Assembly: GCA_964631325.1 (NCBI GenBank) | Contig: CAZVWJ010000003.1 | Location: forward strand, 40,092-104,091 | Source of the DNA: CAZVWJ01 sp964631325 | GTDB taxonomy: Bacteria > T1Sed10-126 | Length of the DNA: 64,000 nucleotides | Reading direction: 5' to 3' | Part shown: in pieces, positions 51,621 through 60,895 of the stretch | Position numbering within the stretch: the stretch's first letter is position 1 | Layout of the letters: each line of letters begins with the position of its first letter | Translations under genes and position numbers: made by a program | Notes under the pieces: model-generated | Told to the model about the DNA's origin: nothing | What the model saw: the letters and a program-made list of their open reading frames with translations, nothing else | The model's database searches: none

Positions 51621-52730
51621 ATGTGCATGGGTCATAATCACGACTTAGAGAGGGCTTTTAATTTTTACGCCGGACCGGCAGTTCTACCGGAGCCAGTTCT
51701 AAAAAGAGTTAAAAATGAATTTTTAAACTTCAAGGATATGAATATTTCGGTTCTTGAGGTCAGTCATCGATCAGACGAATGGGAAGAAACTGTAGCCAGC
51801 TGTGAACAAAAAATACGAGATATTTTATCAATTCCCGATAATTATCAGGTGCTTTTTTTACAGGGCGGAGCAAGCACTCAGTTTGGAATGATTCCAATGA
51901 ACATCGGCCGGGTAGGCGGCCCCGTTCAACTGGTTCATACCGGGCGCTGGTCTCAGAAAAAAATCAATGAACTGGAAATCCAGGATATTGATTACGAAGT
52001 AGTAGCCAGCAGTGAAAATACCGGATACGACCGGGTCCCGGAATTTCAGTCCTCAATGGTCGATTCCGACGCTGCATATTTTCACATCTGTTCGAATGAA
52101 ACCATTGGCGGCATACAGTGGGAGGATTACCCGGAGACGGGCGAAGTGCCGCTGGTTGCGGATATGTCTTCGGATATTATGAGTCGGCCGCTGGATATAG
52201 AAGACTTTGGTTTGATTTACGCCGGCGCCCAGAAAAACATTGGTCCGGCTGGAGTAACCCTGGTAATCATCCGGGACGACCTGCTGGAACGAACTCCGGA
52301 CGACGTCCCAACAATGCTCCGCTACGACACTCACGTAAAGAAAAACTCGATGCACAACACTCCCCCGGTCTTTTCTATCTACGTGATGAATATGGTAATG
52401 GAATGGCTCCAGGAGCAGGGCGGAGTGGAAGCGATGGAGAAGAAGAACCGGAAAAAATCAGAACTGATTTACGAACAGATCGACAGTAGTGATTTTTACG
52501 AAGGTGCTGCTCATGCTGACAGCCGTTCAAAGATGAATGTAACTTTCCGTTTACCCAGTGAAGAGTTGGAAGAAAAATTCGTCGCGGAAGCTGAGGAAGA
52601 AGAGATGATCGGCTTGAAAGGACACCGAACAGTTGGGGGCTGCCGGGCTTCGATGTATAACAGTCTTCCAATTGACGCGGCAGAAAACCTGGCTGAATTC
52701 ATGCAGGAATTCGAACGGGAAAACAGCTAA
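51621..52730 (+). CDS. serC: Phosphoserine aminotransferase
   Basis: 369 aa from the ATG at 51621 behind GGGTGA. Class V aminotransferase fold: FNFYAGPAVLPEPVL, LFLQGGASTQFGMIPMN for cofactor phosphate, and the PLP lysine in YAGAQKNIGPAG. It converts 3-phosphohydroxypyruvate and glutamate to phosphoserine for serine synthesis, and can act in pyridoxal phosphate synthesis. The His-containing leader (MCMGHNHDLE) is slightly longer than usual. The following CPBP gene starts two bases after its stop. Confidence 0.95.
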   Translation: MCMGHNHDLERAFNFYAGPAVLPEPVLKRVKNEFLNFKDMNISVLEVSHRSDEWEETVASCEQKIRDILSIPDNYQVLFLQGGASTQFGMIPMNIGRVGGPVQLVHTGRWSQKKINELEIQDIDYEVVASSENTGYDRVPEFQSSMVDSDAAYFHICSNETIGGIQWEDYPETGEVPLVADMSSDIMSRPLDIEDFGLIYAGAQKNIGPAGVTLVIIRDDLLERTPDDVPTMLRYDTHVKKNSMHNTPPVFSIYVMNMVMEWLQEQGGVEAMEKKNRKKSELIYEQIDSSDFYEGAAHADSRSKMNVTFRLPSEELEEKFVAEAEEEEMIGLKGHRTVGGCRASMYNSLPIDAAENLAEFMQEFERENS

Positions 52731-52732
52731 CT

Positions 52733-53386
52733 TTGTCTGATGAGTTAGGACCGGGGGAAGGCAAAAAGCCGGAAGAAGAGTTTCCCGGGCCACGAGACCG
52801 GCGATTTGCGAACCAGTTGACCGCCACCATGATTATGTTTGAGGTTTTGATCGGGGTGGTGGGATTAGTTGGCGGTCACTGGACCGGAGTTCAGTGGTCA
52901 GCGTATTTTCATTACCAGGCAAGAGCATTGGTACTGGGGGTTGTAGCCGGCGGGGCCCTCTTTGGATTCAACGCTATTCTATTATTTACCGGTGGCCGTA
53001 AAAATCCATTTTACCGTTGGATTTACCGTCCGTTTGCTCGGGCTCTACTCAAACCACTGAAAATGTTGAGCTTTGAGGATATAATATTTATCTCACTGTT
53101 ATCCGGATTTGCCGAAGAGATACTTTTCCGCGGCTGGATTCTCAGTTCCTTTCAAAATGAAATGATTGGACTTGTGGTATCCAGTATCTTGTTTGGAATA
53201 ATCCATATCTGGAGCCAGCAGGGCATCGGATACGGAATTTACGCCGTGGTTATGGGATTTTTCCTGGGTGGGCTTTTCCTTTATTCGGGAAATATCTGGA
53301 CTCCGATACTGGCCCATATGTTTAATAACCTTTTGGGCATGTCGGCAATGAAATACGAATTTACACCTGGGATTAAAAAAAACTAA
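52733..53386 (+). CDS. CPBP family intramembrane metalloprotease
   Basis: 217 aa. The start is uncertain: TTG at 52733 lies two bases after the serC stop and is chosen for coupling, but the ribosome site is weak. After a hydrophilic leader come about six membrane helices. The CPBP motifs are present: FAEEILFRGW (Glu-Glu and Arg), FGIIHIWS (His) and HMFNNLLG (His, Asn). Family members are CAAX-prenyl-protease-like enzymes that cleave within the membrane; substrates are mostly unknown. Confidence 0.88.
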   Translation: MSDELGPGEGKKPEEEFPGPRDRRFANQLTATMIMFEVLIGVVGLVGGHWTGVQWSAYFHYQARALVLGVVAGGALFGFNAILLFTGGRKNPFYRWIYRPFARALLKPLKMLSFEDIIFISLLSGFAEEILFRGWILSSFQNEMIGLVVSSILFGIIHIWSQQGIGYGIYAVVMGFFLGGLFLYSGNIWTPILAHMFNNLLGMSAMKYEFTPGIKKN

Positions 53387-53412
53387 ACTCAAACTTTGAG
53401 AGGTGAGCGTAA

Positions 53413-53673
53413 ATGGCAACGAGTAAATCAGCCGAAAAGCGAGTTCGTCAGAACGAGAAGAAGCGGGAACGCAACAAGAAGTACAAAACCCGAATTCACT
53501 CGACACGTGAGGAGCTACTGGAAGCTGTAGAAGCGGGAGAAGACGAGGAAACAATTGAGGAATTAAAGCGGGAAGCAATCAGTTGTATCGACAAGGCCGT
53601 CAGCAAAGGAGCTATTCACAAGAACAAAGCAGCCCGACTGAAATCACGGTTAGAAGCTAAAATTAATCAGTAA
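53413..53673 (+). CDS. rpsT: 30S ribosomal protein S20
   Basis: 86 aa with a GAGAGGTGA ribosome site. A typical S20: basic N-terminus with KSAEKRVRQNEKKRERNK, followed by a long helix and the C-terminal signature KGAIHKNKAARLKSRL. It binds 16S rRNA in 30S assembly. The stop codon overlaps the convergent holA end by seven bases. The usual S20 neighbour holA, facing it, is conserved in many bacteria. Confidence 0.97.
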   Translation: MATSKSAEKRVRQNEKKRERNKKYKTRIHSTREELLEAVEAGEDEETIEELKREAISCIDKAVSKGAIHKNKAARLKSRLEAKINQ

Positions 53674-54713
53674 CTACGCAACCCTGGAAGGATTTTAATT
53701 AAAAATTTTTCCAGGGCGAGCCTGGAAGTGTCCGGGGGGTTGTATTTTATCTTTCTGGCAGTTTGGTAGCAATTGCGGAAAAAATCGCGGGGATAACTAT
53801 CGGTCAATTTTTTCAGGGCCCGTCGGTATTGTCGGATAATTCCCTTTGTAGTAGGAATGTTCAATTCCTCGAGGGCTTCTTTCAAAGTCGTTCCTCCGCG
53901 AACTTTCCTTTTTATCTGCCGAATTCTAAACAGGTAAGAATAAATTATAGAAAAAATTTTAAAGGTAGCCTCTCCTTCGTGCAACAAATCGCTTACTGTG
54001 CGCAGGGTTAAGTCCAATTGGCCGCTAACTAAGTTATCCTTCAATTCCTGGTAAATATCAGAGGCGGCTTCCTCTGTGACAACATTTTCCACGTCCTCAA
54101 CCGTAATTTGTTCCTGTTCAAGCTGAATTAATTTGGTTACCTCAAGATCGGCGCGAGCTAACTTCCCCTTTGTCTTTTCCAATAATCGCTGGAGCGCTTG
54201 TGGGGCAATACTTTTGCCAGCCTCTTTTAACTTTTTGCGCATTCTATCCCGAAGGGCATTTTCATAGGGTTCCCAGAAAATTATTGCCCAACCGTCATTA
54301 GAATCTATTTTTCCGGCAAGAGAACCCAGCTTACGCCCCTTCTTATAAGGATGATCGGTGTCCTCAAGGATTAACAGGGTGTCCGGTTCAGGATTTTCCA
54401 CAAAATCAATAATAATTTCCCAGTGTTTTTTTAGTTGAGTCTGAGCACCGTGTTGGCCGTGCAACTGTTTTAATACGACCCATTTTGAGGTAGTAAACAA
54501 GCCCGGCGAACGGAGTTCATTCGCCAATTTATCGGGTTCAATCTCATCGGCATAAAGTTTAACCACTTCACGATCATCGGCCGGAAAGTTAGAACGGATG
54601 GTTTTCAAAAATTCGTCTTTTAGGGCCTGTTCCGGTCCTGCGGCAAGAATAACGGAAGGTAAATTTTGATAAGATTTTTTCTGCCAGCGATCATAAGCAA
54701 TTCCCAGTCCCAT
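53667..54713 (-). CDS. holA: DNA polymerase III delta subunit
   Basis: 348 aa. HolA family AAA+-like fold: an N-terminal P-loop-like region SVILAAGPEQALKDEFL lacking Walker A residues as expected, then the strand-helix pattern through about 220 and a C-terminal collar domain with FRIRQIKRKVRGG and LLHEGEAT segments. It opens the beta clamp during clamp loading. It starts two bases after the LptE stop codon, the lptE-holA order seen in many Gram-negative bacteria. Confidence 0.92.
   Translation of the reverse strand: MGLGIAYDRWQKKSYQNLPSVILAAGPEQALKDEFLKTIRSNFPADDREVVKLYADEIEPDKLANELRSPGLFTTSKWVVLKQLHGQHGAQTQLKKHWEIIIDFVENPEPDTLLILEDTDHPYKKGRKLGSLAGKIDSNDGWAIIFWEPYENALRDRMRKKLKEAGKSIAPQALQRLLEKTKGKLARADLEVTKLIQLEQEQITVEDVENVVTEEAASDIYQELKDNLVSGQLDLTLRTVSDLLHEGEATFKIFSIIYSYLFRIRQIKRKVRGGTTLKEALEELNIPTTKGIIRQYRRALKKLTDSYPRDFFRNCYQTARKIKYNPPDTSRLALEKFLIKILPGLRSY
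53681..53717. terminator. Possible S20 terminator hairpin
   Basis: CCCTGGAA and TTCCAGGG enclose an AT-rich loop just after the rpsT stop, inside the end of holA. The loop is long and no T-run follows, so this is weak. Confidence 0.3.
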
Positions 54714-54715
54714 GA

Positions 54716-55237
54716 TTATTCCTGCATATAGGGCCAGCCCTCGACAGTGCTTGTAACCACGTCACGAGCCAGTTGGTCTATTACTCTTCTCTGAGCCTGG
54801 TATTCAGTTTCAACCGGGGGAATTATGTCAGAATAAATAGTTTCCCGGAATATATTTTTAAATCCCCGCAACATTTTATTGGTCCGCGGATCTATTAATT
54901 TTAGCAAAATTTCTACCCGCAATTTATACTGCTGGGGAACGTCTTGCTCATTGTAAAGAGTTGGAATCTTTCGGTAAGATTTTATCTGGCCTTTTAATAT
55001 CACGTCGGCCTGGTCCGGTCCCACGACTTCCAGGGACCCGTGGGCCAGCATTTGTTGGGTAACTTCTTCGGTTAACCGGTTTTCCAGATTGGGCTCCGAA
55101 CTACTATTTTTGAACGGTTTAATTGCTATCTTGCTCATATCGGGGGGGATACTGGTTGTGGGCTGATAGCCACACCCGGAGATAAAAATAAACAGGAGCA
55201 AAAAACAGACGATTAAATTCCGGTGATTAATATTCAT
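54716..55237 (-). CDS. lptE: LPS assembly lipoprotein LptE
   Basis: 173 aa. The lipoprotein signal ends in lipobox ISGC (Cys about 22), then GYQPTTS and the LptE-type pattern IAIKPFKNSSSEPNLENRLT and a C-terminal helix with VIDQLARDVV. It plugs the LptD barrel in the outer membrane. Its position directly before holA supports the assignment, and its presence is strong evidence for an LPS-containing outer membrane. The start overlaps the TPR gene by 11 bases. Confidence 0.9.
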   Translation of the reverse strand: MNINHRNLIVCFLLLFIFISGCGYQPTTSIPPDMSKIAIKPFKNSSSEPNLENRLTEEVTQQMLAHGSLEVVGPDQADVILKGQIKSYRKIPTLYNEQDVPQQYKLRVEILLKLIDPRTNKMLRGFKNIFRETIYSDIIPPVETEYQAQRRVIDQLARDVVTSTVEGWPYMQE

Positions 55238-55943
55238 AACCCCTCAACTTTTTTTGTCGTTCTCGCTTATCCTGTTGCAATTTATTAAGTTCTTCCTGAG
55301 CGGCCTGGCGCCAGAAATCCTGTGAACCATTATCCTTTAACCAGTTGGCATATTCAATAGCCTTGTCCATTTTTCCGGCATCTTGTTCAATTTTCACCAG
55401 GTGAAAGGTAGCTTCTGACTTAAATTCATCGGTTTCTGTACTTTCCACTATTTTTTCAAACAGGACTCGAGCCTGCTCGGGCTTTTCGGTCTCCAGGGCC
55501 AGGGTTCCTCTGGCCAGAAGTGTTTCTGAATGTAGTTGAGCGGGCAGCTCTTTTTTTAATTGGGCATCAAGTATTTTACGGGCCTCTTCAAACTGTTGAG
55601 CCAGTCCCAGGGTCTGGGCCTGAAGCAATAAGCATTCGTTTTTATCAGCGGCGTTAGTTTCCCCGGCTTTTTCAAAAGCCCGGGCCGCCTGGGAGAATTT
55701 TTCCAGCTCAACCAGGTTGAAACCAAGCATCAAAAACCGTCTTTCATCATCCGTTTTCTTCAACCACCTGGAAGCTTCCTCATGCCCGCCCAACTGGAAG
55801 TGTCCCACAGCAATACCGTAAGCCAACTGAGAGCGTTCTTCGTCGGTCGGGGACTCATTTTCAAGGAACTCTTTTGCCGCTTCAATACCGGCAGCAGGAT
55901 CTTCCTCCTCAAGCTTATCAAGAATTGGATCAAGCCGGCTCAT
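55227..55943 (-). CDS. Tetratricopeptide repeat protein
   Basis: 238 aa from the ATG at 55943 with GGGGTGA upstream, overlapping pth by 14 bases. All-helical with several degenerate TPR units (for example GIAVGHFQLGGHEEASRWL, LEKFSQAARAFEKAG and LALETEKPEQARVLFEK). No signal peptide, so cytosolic. It lies between pth and lptE in a tightly overlapped run; the coupling suggests a link to envelope biogenesis or translation, but no specific role can be named. Confidence 0.85.
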   Translation of the reverse strand: MSRLDPILDKLEEEDPAAGIEAAKEFLENESPTDEERSQLAYGIAVGHFQLGGHEEASRWLKKTDDERRFLMLGFNLVELEKFSQAARAFEKAGETNAADKNECLLLQAQTLGLAQQFEEARKILDAQLKKELPAQLHSETLLARGTLALETEKPEQARVLFEKIVESTETDEFKSEATFHLVKIEQDAGKMDKAIEYANWLKDNGSQDFWRQAAQEELNKLQQDKRERQKKLRGYEY

Positions 55944-56532
55944 CAAAATTCACCCCGTTCCAGGTATCCATTGCTTGCTCATAACCAGTCCGAACGATTG
56001 ACTCAACAATCCGGGGAAAGGTGTCATAAACCCGGGAGAAAATTTTACGATCGTCTTCCGTGATTTTAGCGAGGACAAAATCCCGGGGCTCAGAATTTGT
56101 CGGAAGCGGGCCAATTCCAATCCGCAGGCGTGGTATTTCCCGGGTGTTCAAGCTGTCTATAATATTTTGCAAGCCCCGGTGCCCCCCGGAACTTCCTCCG
56201 GGACGTAATCTAATTTGCCCCAGCTCTAACTCAAAATCATCATAGATAATCAAAAACTGGTCGGCCGTAAGATTAAACTCATCCCTCCAGGCTTGAACGG
56301 CCTCACCGGATCGGTTAACGTATGTATCCGGTCGGCTCGCGTATTGAACCGGTGCCTCACCACCCAGGGTTAACACTTCACCGGCACTGTGTTTTTGTCT
56401 TGATTCAACCTCAAATTCCCGGCCGAAGTGTCTTATTGCCTGGAATCCAAGGTTGTGATAGGTCTCCCTGTATTTTCCACCGGGATTACCCAGGCCGACC
56501 AAAAATCTCAAATCAGCTTCCCCGGTGGACAT
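55930..56532 (-). CDS. pth: Peptidyl-tRNA hydrolase
   Basis: 200 aa; the ATG overlaps the L25 stop codon (TGATG). Key residues are present: Asn in VGLGNPGGKY, the catalytic His in YHNLGFQAI, and Asp in IIYDDFELELG, with the GSSGGHRGLQNI loop. It releases peptides from prematurely dissociated peptidyl-tRNA in the cytosol. The glmU-prs-ctc-pth order is a conserved block. Confidence 0.96.
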   Translation of the reverse strand: MSTGEADLRFLVGLGNPGGKYRETYHNLGFQAIRHFGREFEVESRQKHSAGEVLTLGGEAPVQYASRPDTYVNRSGEAVQAWRDEFNLTADQFLIIYDDFELELGQIRLRPGGSSGGHRGLQNIIDSLNTREIPRLRIGIGPLPTNSEPRDFVLAKITEDDRKIFSRVYDTFPRIVESIVRTGYEQAMDTWNGVNFDEPA

Positions 56533-57254
56533 CAGGTTTCCGGAGCAGCTTCTTCAGCGGCTTCTTCTCCTTCTTCTCCTTCTTCCGCCTCTTCTTCACC
56601 TTCTTCCGCTTCTTCTCCTTCTTCGGTTTCTTCCAGGGCTTCCTCCACGGTTTCCTCAATGGTTGGCACTTCGGCGGCCGGAGTGACTTCCAGGTCGAAT
56701 TCTTCCGGCGGCTGAACACTGACCAACACCCGATCAGATTGGGTTAAAATTTTCACATCACCCGACGCACTGATTTCGGAGACAAAAAGCGCATCCCCAA
56801 TTTCAAGTTCATCAATAGGTACTTCAATGTGTTCCGGAATATTATCAGCCTTGCAATCAATTTCCAGACTTCGAATGGGTTTGTCGAGAATTCCATTTTC
56901 CTGCTCGACGCCGGGGGCTTCTCCGACCAATTTCACCGGTATTTCAACCTGAACTCGCTCTTCCGAACTGACCTGGTGTAAGTCCACGTGCAACAGTTCA
57001 CTGGAGACAGGATGAATGTCCGCGTCTTTTATTAAAATCTGACGTTCCTCATCTTCCTCATCAAGTTCCAGCTCGACCAGAACGTTATTAAGAGCTCCTT
57101 TCCGCAATAATTCCCGAATTTCATGCTCAACCAAAGTCAAATTAATGGTCTCCACGTCCCGACCATACAAAACAGCGGGAACTTTTTCATCTTCCCTTAA
57201 TTTTCTTGTATGGCTATTACTGGTGTCCTTTCGTAATTTGGCGTGCAATTCCAT
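56532..57254 (-). CDS. ctc: 50S ribosomal protein L25 / general stress protein Ctc
   Basis: 240 aa, AAGGAGG site. N-terminal L25 domain (5S rRNA-binding; RKLREDEKVPAVLYG) and the Ctc/TL5 C-terminal beta domain (about 95-190, DVKILTQSDRVLVSVQ). The last 45 residues are an unusual acidic tail built from E-E-G-E-E-A repeats, encoded by a GAA/GAG-rich tract. The tail is longer and more repetitive than I expect for the family; similar acidic tails occur in salt-adapted bacteria. Confidence 0.95.
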   Translation of the reverse strand: MELHAKLRKDTSNSHTRKLREDEKVPAVLYGRDVETINLTLVEHEIRELLRKGALNNVLVELELDEEDEERQILIKDADIHPVSSELLHVDLHQVSSEERVQVEIPVKLVGEAPGVEQENGILDKPIRSLEIDCKADNIPEHIEVPIDELEIGDALFVSEISASGDVKILTQSDRVLVSVQPPEEFDLEVTPAAEVPTIEETVEEALEETEEGEEAEEGEEEAEEGEEGEEAAEEAAPET

Positions 57255-57308
57255 AAATTACCTCCTTAATCGTAATCAGAATTAAAATTGATCCGCAAAA
57301 TAAAAGCC

Positions 57309-58259
57309 TTAGACAAAAAGACTTTTAATACTTTGCTCCTCATGAATACATTGAACAGCCTTTGACAGGAGTTTTCCTGTACTTAAAACTTTAATCTGGG
57401 TGTTTTCTTGCACAGGCCGCTGCAAAGGAATTGTATCACAAACATAAATTTTATTCAGGGGGGAGGATTCAATTTTATCCAGAGCATCTTTGGAAAAAAT
57501 TGGATGGGTGGCAGCCGCTGTAACCGAAGCCGCCCCGGCTTCTACCAGACTTTCTGCAGCAGTAACTAATGTTCCCCCCGTATCAATCATATCGTCGACA
57601 AGAATAGCGTCTTTGCCATCTACTTCTCCAATCACATTAATAACCTCCGCCCGGTTGGGTTCAGGCCGCCGCTTGTCAATTATAGCTAATTCAAAATCCA
57701 GCCGTTTAGCCAGAGCGCGAGAACGATTAGCTGCTCCGGCATCAGGGCTGACAATAACTGCATCATCCGGAGAAAAATTATCTTTCAGACAATCAATAAT
57801 TATAGGGGCCGAGTAAAGATGATCCACAGGAATATCAAAAAATCCCTGAATCTGATCCGCATGTAGATGCAAAGTCAACACTCGATCGGCTCCGGCTTCC
57901 TCAATCAAATTGGCGACAAGTTTGGCGGAGATAGGAACGCGGGGACGATCCTTCCGATCCTGACGGGCATAACCAAAATAAGGAATGATTGCTGTTACGC
58001 GGGCAGCAGAAGCACGACGGGCTGCATCAATCATCAACAACAATTCCATTAAATTATTATTAACCGGCCGGCTGGTGGATTGAACCAGGAAGACGTCTAT
58101 GCCCCTCACGGTCTGGTTAAATTTAACTCTTGTTTCTCCATCAGCAAATTTATCAACTCGGATATCGCCGGTGGATATACCTAATTTTTTTGCTATATCT
58201 GTAGCCAGCGCCGGATTTGAATTACCGGCAAAAATTTTAAAATCTCTAAATCTACTCAC
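57309..58259 (-). CDS. prs: Ribose-phosphate pyrophosphokinase
   Basis: 316 aa, GTG start overlapping the glmU stop (GTGA). Signature segments: GRRASAARVTAIIPYFGYARQDRK-type region (PYFGYARQDRK), the metal site DLHADQIQGFF, and the PRPP loop DDMIDTGGTL. It makes PRPP from ribose 5-phosphate and ATP for nucleotide, His, Trp and NAD synthesis; the PncB encoded at 33.4 kb uses its product. Usual family length. Confidence 0.97.
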   Translation of the reverse strand: MSRFRDFKIFAGNSNPALATDIAKKLGISTGDIRVDKFADGETRVKFNQTVRGIDVFLVQSTSRPVNNNLMELLLMIDAARRASAARVTAIIPYFGYARQDRKDRPRVPISAKLVANLIEEAGADRVLTLHLHADQIQGFFDIPVDHLYSAPIIIDCLKDNFSPDDAVIVSPDAGAANRSRALAKRLDFELAIIDKRRPEPNRAEVINVIGEVDGKDAILVDDMIDTGGTLVTAAESLVEAGAASVTAAATHPIFSKDALDKIESSPLNKIYVCDTIPLQRPVQENTQIKVLSTGKLLSKAVQCIHEEQSIKSLFV

Positions 58260-59650
58260 TGCTTATCAAGCTCCTGTTCTTTACGAGGTTTCCACTCTTC
58301 TTCAACCCAATTATTCTTGTTTTGCTGTTCAACCCGGGAAAGAGCAAGGGAATCAGCCGGAACATCATCGATTATTGTGGAACCGGCTCCAATTATGGCT
58401 CCGGACTTTATTTCGACCGGAGCCACCAGCTCACAATTGCTCCCTACAAAAACTTCATCACCGATTATAGTTTTATATTTTTCGTAACCATCATAGTTAC
58501 AGGTGATCGTTCCTGCGCCCAGATTAGCTCCACGACCAATTTCTGCGTCGCCCACATAACTGAGATGCGAGACATTAGTTTCCGATTTTATAGTTGTTTT
58601 CTTGGTTTCAACAAAATTGCCCAACCGGACGTCATCCCCGGTTTTTGAGCCGGGGCGAACGTGGGAGAAAGGGCCAATCCTTACTCTTGCCCCAAACTCC
58701 GCGGCAGTAATATGGGAACGGAGGACAAAATTTTCGGGCCCGAATTTACTGCTGAACACTGTAGTAGGACCGACAAACCTTGTTCCTTCTGCAACACTGG
58801 TTTCCCCCCACAGGGTGAGAGAACCGTCTATTTCCACGTCCTTTTCCAGCTTCACCCACGGCCCAATTTTTACCCTCTCCGGAGTGTGAATGGTGACTCC
58901 GTTTCCCAGATATTTATTGATCTGCCGTTGATAACCTTCTTTTTCAAACTCCACTAACTGTTTGCGAGTATTTATTCCCCGAACCTGCCAGTCATCTTTT
59001 ATCTCTACAGATCTTACAGTTTTATCATCCTCTACCAGCAGTTCAACAATATCCGTTAAATAATATTCGTTGGCAGCATTATCCGCTTGAATCTCAGGCA
59101 ACCATTTTCTAAACATCCCTGCGCGCCCACAAAGCAAGCCGGTATTAACAAGATTAATTTTCTTTTCCCGCTCGCTGGCATCCTTTGCTTCAACAATTTT
59201 TAGGACCGATTTATTTTCTGTCACCACTCGGCCGTACCCGGCCGGATTTTCCTTTTGCGCTGTAAGCATAACAAGTGCAGCTTCGCTTTTCCCGTAAGCA
59301 TCCAGTAGTCGCTGATAAGTGGCAGGTTTAACTCCCGGGATATCACCGCAAGTTACGAGCAAGACTGTCCGGTCGGGAATGGAAGATTTACTCAGGACAC
59401 TCTGAAGGGCATCACCGGTCCCTAACTGCTCCTCCTGAACAACTGAACGAGCTGATTCGGGAAGAAGAGAATTGACATTTTCTTTCCCGACCCCTACCAC
59501 TACATAAGATTGTTCACATCCACATTTACCAAGGCTCCGGAGGACATGGATCAGCATTGGCTCGCCAAAGCAGCGATGACAAACTTTTGGCAGATCAGAA
59601 TTCATCCGGGTTCCCTCCCCGGCAGCCAGAACTACAGCTCGAGTATCCAT
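58256..59650 (-). CDS. glmU: Bifunctional UDP-N-acetylglucosamine pyrophosphorylase / GlcN-1-P acetyltransferase
   Basis: 464 aa from the ATG at 59650; TTG one codon earlier is equally compatible with the AAGGAG site. The N-terminal uridyltransferase domain has LAAGEGTRMNSDLPKV. The C-terminal left-handed beta-helix acetyltransferase has hexapeptide repeats and the NLGAGTITCNYDG loop, with HLSYVGDA before it. It makes UDP-GlcNAc for peptidoglycan and LPS. First gene of the block with prs, ctc, pth, TPR, lptE and holA. Confidence 0.97.
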   Translation of the reverse strand: MDTRAVVLAAGEGTRMNSDLPKVCHRCFGEPMLIHVLRSLGKCGCEQSYVVVGVGKENVNSLLPESARSVVQEEQLGTGDALQSVLSKSSIPDRTVLLVTCGDIPGVKPATYQRLLDAYGKSEAALVMLTAQKENPAGYGRVVTENKSVLKIVEAKDASEREKKINLVNTGLLCGRAGMFRKWLPEIQADNAANEYYLTDIVELLVEDDKTVRSVEIKDDWQVRGINTRKQLVEFEKEGYQRQINKYLGNGVTIHTPERVKIGPWVKLEKDVEIDGSLTLWGETSVAEGTRFVGPTTVFSSKFGPENFVLRSHITAAEFGARVRIGPFSHVRPGSKTGDDVRLGNFVETKKTTIKSETNVSHLSYVGDAEIGRGANLGAGTITCNYDGYEKYKTIIGDEVFVGSNCELVAPVEIKSGAIIGAGSTIIDDVPADSLALSRVEQQNKNNWVEEEWKPRKEQELDKQ

Positions 59651-59916
59651 CAATAATACAGCTCCTTAAGTAACTACTAAAAAAAAATAATTCACAGGCA
59701 ACTATTTTACAACAGACTGAGCATATTTACACCCTTCTGTCCGATTTTTTAAGATCGGATTCATACCACTCCCGTTTTTGACATAAACAACCATTTGCCA
59801 GGTCAAAAAATTATTTAAAAATAAACCAAAATTTAATAAAATTATATTGATTAAAAATTAAACTCGGATTTTTTGCACATTTATATTACAGGAAAATTTA
59901 AAAGGAGAAGTCAAAA

Positions 59917-60108
59917 ATGTCTGTTCCAAAGCAAGCACAAAAGTTAAGTAGACAATTAAGGGAAGTAAGCGAGGCGGTAGCTAACTGTGAAAGTCTGGCA
60001 GAAGACCCACAAATCAAGAGTGAAGCTGTCCTGTCAGCCTTACAAGAAGCCCAGAAGCAGCTTCAAATAGCAGACGAGCAGCTAAGCAATGTTGTGGGCG
60101 GTATCTAA
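59917..60108 (+). CDS. Small helical protein
   Basis: 63 aa, with a strong AAAAGGAGAAG ribosome site and ATG. It is mostly helical with heptad-like spacing (KLSRQLREVSEAV, SALQEAQKQLQIADEQL), one Cys and a C-terminal NVVGGI. Size and pattern resemble DUF1657-type small proteins of spore-formers, but the match is weak and by eye only. It is an isolated gene between divergent minus-strand units. Function unknown. Confidence 0.7.
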   Translation: MSVPKQAQKLSRQLREVSEAVANCESLAEDPQIKSEAVLSALQEAQKQLQIADEQLSNVVGGI

Positions 60109-60127
60109 GGTAAAAAATCAGCCTCTA

Positions 60128-60895
60128 TTAACGGCCAAGATATTCGTGCAAAATTTCAAGCCGTTTTTTACCAATCCCTTCTATATTTTTTAATTCTTCT
60201 ACCCTGATTGTGCCTTTTGCCCGCCGGTATTCAATAATTTTATCGACAAAATGAGGACCAAGGGTGGGCAAAGATAAAAGTTGTTTCCGGCTCACTGTAT
60301 TAATATCTTCCTGGCCCGGTTTAAATATTTTCTTTGTCTCACGAGGAGTAAGACTTTCCCTTAATTTTTTTCGTAATTTCCAGCCCAGTTTTTTGTTTTT
60401 TATATACATTGCCAGCTCAATATTCTTTTTTAATCCACTCTTAGTCCAGTTCTGGCTCCCGACAAAAACTTTTTCCCGGTCAATAATTACTACTTTGTTA
60501 TGCATCACTTTGTCGTTGGAAACGAGGTTTACCCGGACGGGAGCAGTGCCAAAATAAGTTTTCAGGTGAGCATTGATAGCATTTCCGTAATCGTCTTCTC
60601 TACTGCTGTCGAGAAACATTTTAACCCGGACACCTTTTAGTGCTTTCTTTTTAAGCACGTCCAAGATTTTTTGCACACGGGGCACATATCCCCGTCCCAT
60701 CACGAGGTACTGCCAGACTAAAATCTCATTTTGGGCGGTTTTAAGTTTCTTGGTGAGTTTATCAACATACTCGTCTGTAAATAAAATTTCGCCTTTGCGG
60801 GCCCGGTAAAAATCCATCGCCCGGAGTGGGGCTCCGGTTGCACTAACTATAAGAATTAAACCGAGGAAAAAATAAAATTTAAGTCGCTTCATCAT
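60128..60895 (-). CDS. Exported PLD-family protein with C-terminal helix-hairpin-helix domain
   Basis: 255 aa. A signal peptide (about 5-26) is followed by a single phospholipase D-type domain with one HKD motif, MHNKVVIIDREKVFVGSQNWT. The last 60 residues form a ComEA-like helix-hairpin-helix domain (DINTVSRKQLLSLPTLG and NIEGIGKKRLEIL), which binds DNA. One-HKD proteins such as Nuc nuclease act as dimers. A periplasmic DNA nuclease for scavenging, uptake or defence is plausible. The start overlaps the upstream paralogue by 17 bases. Confidence 0.87.
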   Translation of the reverse strand: MMKRLKFYFFLGLILIVSATGAPLRAMDFYRARKGEILFTDEYVDKLTKKLKTAQNEILVWQYLVMGRGYVPRVQKILDVLKKKALKGVRVKMFLDSSREDDYGNAINAHLKTYFGTAPVRVNLVSNDKVMHNKVVIIDREKVFVGSQNWTKSGLKKNIELAMYIKNKKLGWKLRKKLRESLTPRETKKIFKPGQEDINTVSRKQLLSLPTLGPHFVDKIIEYRRAKGTIRVEELKNIEGIGKKRLEILHEYLGR

